Positions 14,515-14,662 of a DNA stretch of 14,662 nt are shown one piece after another. Position numbers and translations under genes: made by a program. The DNA comes from JBDNFP01 sp041689775 (GTDB taxonomy: Bacteria; Bacteroidota; Bacteroidia; Cytophagales; Spirosomataceae). Location of the stretch: NCBI GenBank assembly GCA_041689775.1, contig JBDNFP010000490.1, positions 1 through 14,662 on the forward strand. Direction: 5' to 3'. Each line of letters starts with the position of its first letter. Position 1 is the stretch's first letter. The notes beneath the pieces are model-generated. The model was not told the origin of the DNA, did not search any database, and saw only the letters and a list, made by a program, of their open reading frames with translations.

Positions 14515-14662
14515 GAGACTGTCTAAATTTTATAATCGGCGAATCATTATGCGGATCATAGCTAGTTAAATCATGGCCTCGGAGACTTTTACCGACCGCT
14601 CATAATCGACACTGAGCCGCCGCTAGTTGGTCAGCCAGGCGAACGTTCGCTCTACGATCCAG
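14515..14662 (-). mobile_element. 3' end of an IS5-family insertion sequence
   Basis: The plus strand changes character at GAGACTGTCTAAA (14515-14527). This resembles the terminal inverted repeat of IS5-family elements (IS427/IS1031-like), preceded by TAA, which could be part of a TA-type target duplication. Directly inside it lies the end of a minus-strand transposase, listed separately. The rest of the element and its other end are beyond the window. Confidence 0.6.
14530..14661 (-). pseudogene. IS5-family transposase C-terminus with two in-frame stops
   Basis: Minus-strand translation from the right edge gives WIVERTFAWLTN, stop, RRLSVDYERSVKVSEAMI, stop, LAMIRIMIRRL, stop. The WIVERTFAWL...RRLSxDYE...LAMIRIM..RL pattern is the C-terminal DDE region of IS5-family transposases, with the catalytic Glu in the VERTF segment. 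The stops are TAG at 14623-14625 and TAA at 14566-14568, at positions where family members usually have Tyr, Asn or Gln. The natural stop is TAA at 14530-14532. No frameshift is seen in this part. The gene is therefore decayed, unless the sequence has errors at this edge. Confidence 0.75.

Noticed and set aside
1..14662. CRISPR array, tRNA/rRNA, retron or toxin-antitoxin module
   Set aside because: No regularly spaced repeats, cloverleaf-like sequence, reverse transcriptase or paired small toxin-like frames were found on either strand.

Overview
The window looks like chromosomal DNA from a Bacteroidota member of the Cytophagales type (Spirosoma/Dyadobacter-like). The grounds are a FecI-type sigma factor with a hydrophobic tail, a FecR anti-sigma factor with a DUF4974 C-terminus, a paired SusC/RagA and SusD/RagB outer-membrane system, lipoprotein signal peptides, AT-rich leaders mostly without Shine-Dalgarno sequences, and TAnnTTTG-like promoter elements. 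I assign no genus.

Layout. Positions 1-91 hold the start of a minus-strand transposase that resembles the ISAzo13 family and runs off the left edge. A lipoprotein Gfo/Idh/MocA-type oxidoreductase (237-1610, +) converges with a DUF547 lipoprotein (1662-2420, -) across a 17-bp perfect hairpin. The central block is a plus-strand nutrient-uptake locus: ECF sigma factor (2788-3378), FecR-like anti-sigma factor (3485-4489), SusC-like TonB-dependent transporter with an N-terminal STN signalling domain (4763-8152) and SusD-like surface lipoprotein (8180-9700), closed by a strong terminator at 9715-9740. Mostly minus-strand conserved genes follow: an AIM24/TIGR00266 protein, an 81-residue charged protein of unknown function, gltX and ridA. 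A plus-strand TIGR04282/DUF2064-type glycosyltransferase is divergent from ridA and convergent with a hotdog acyl-CoA thioesterase. The right edge (14515-14662) carries the 3' end of a decayed IS5-family transposase with two in-frame stops.

How the genes work together. SusC and SusD are expected to bind and import a glycan or another bulky ligand across the outer membrane. The STN domain of SusC would signal occupancy to FecR in the inner membrane, which releases the sigma factor to raise expression of the locus. No glycoside hydrolase, lyase or peptidase lies in the window, so the ligand is unknown. The oxidoreductase and the DUF547 protein are neighbours but are not shown to belong to the system.

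The points most worth a second look are: an in-frame ATG-AAA-AAG-TAA 45 bases upstream of the susC start, which suggests a nonsense mutation or a micro-ORF in the leader; a TCTTAYTTAC motif shared by the leaders of fecR and susC; a Sec-type lipoprotein oxidoreductase with an unusual nucleotide-binding loop; a 19-nt dispersed intergenic repeat; and the mobile-element remnants at both ends. I did not find a convincing new defence, CRISPR or retron-type system here.
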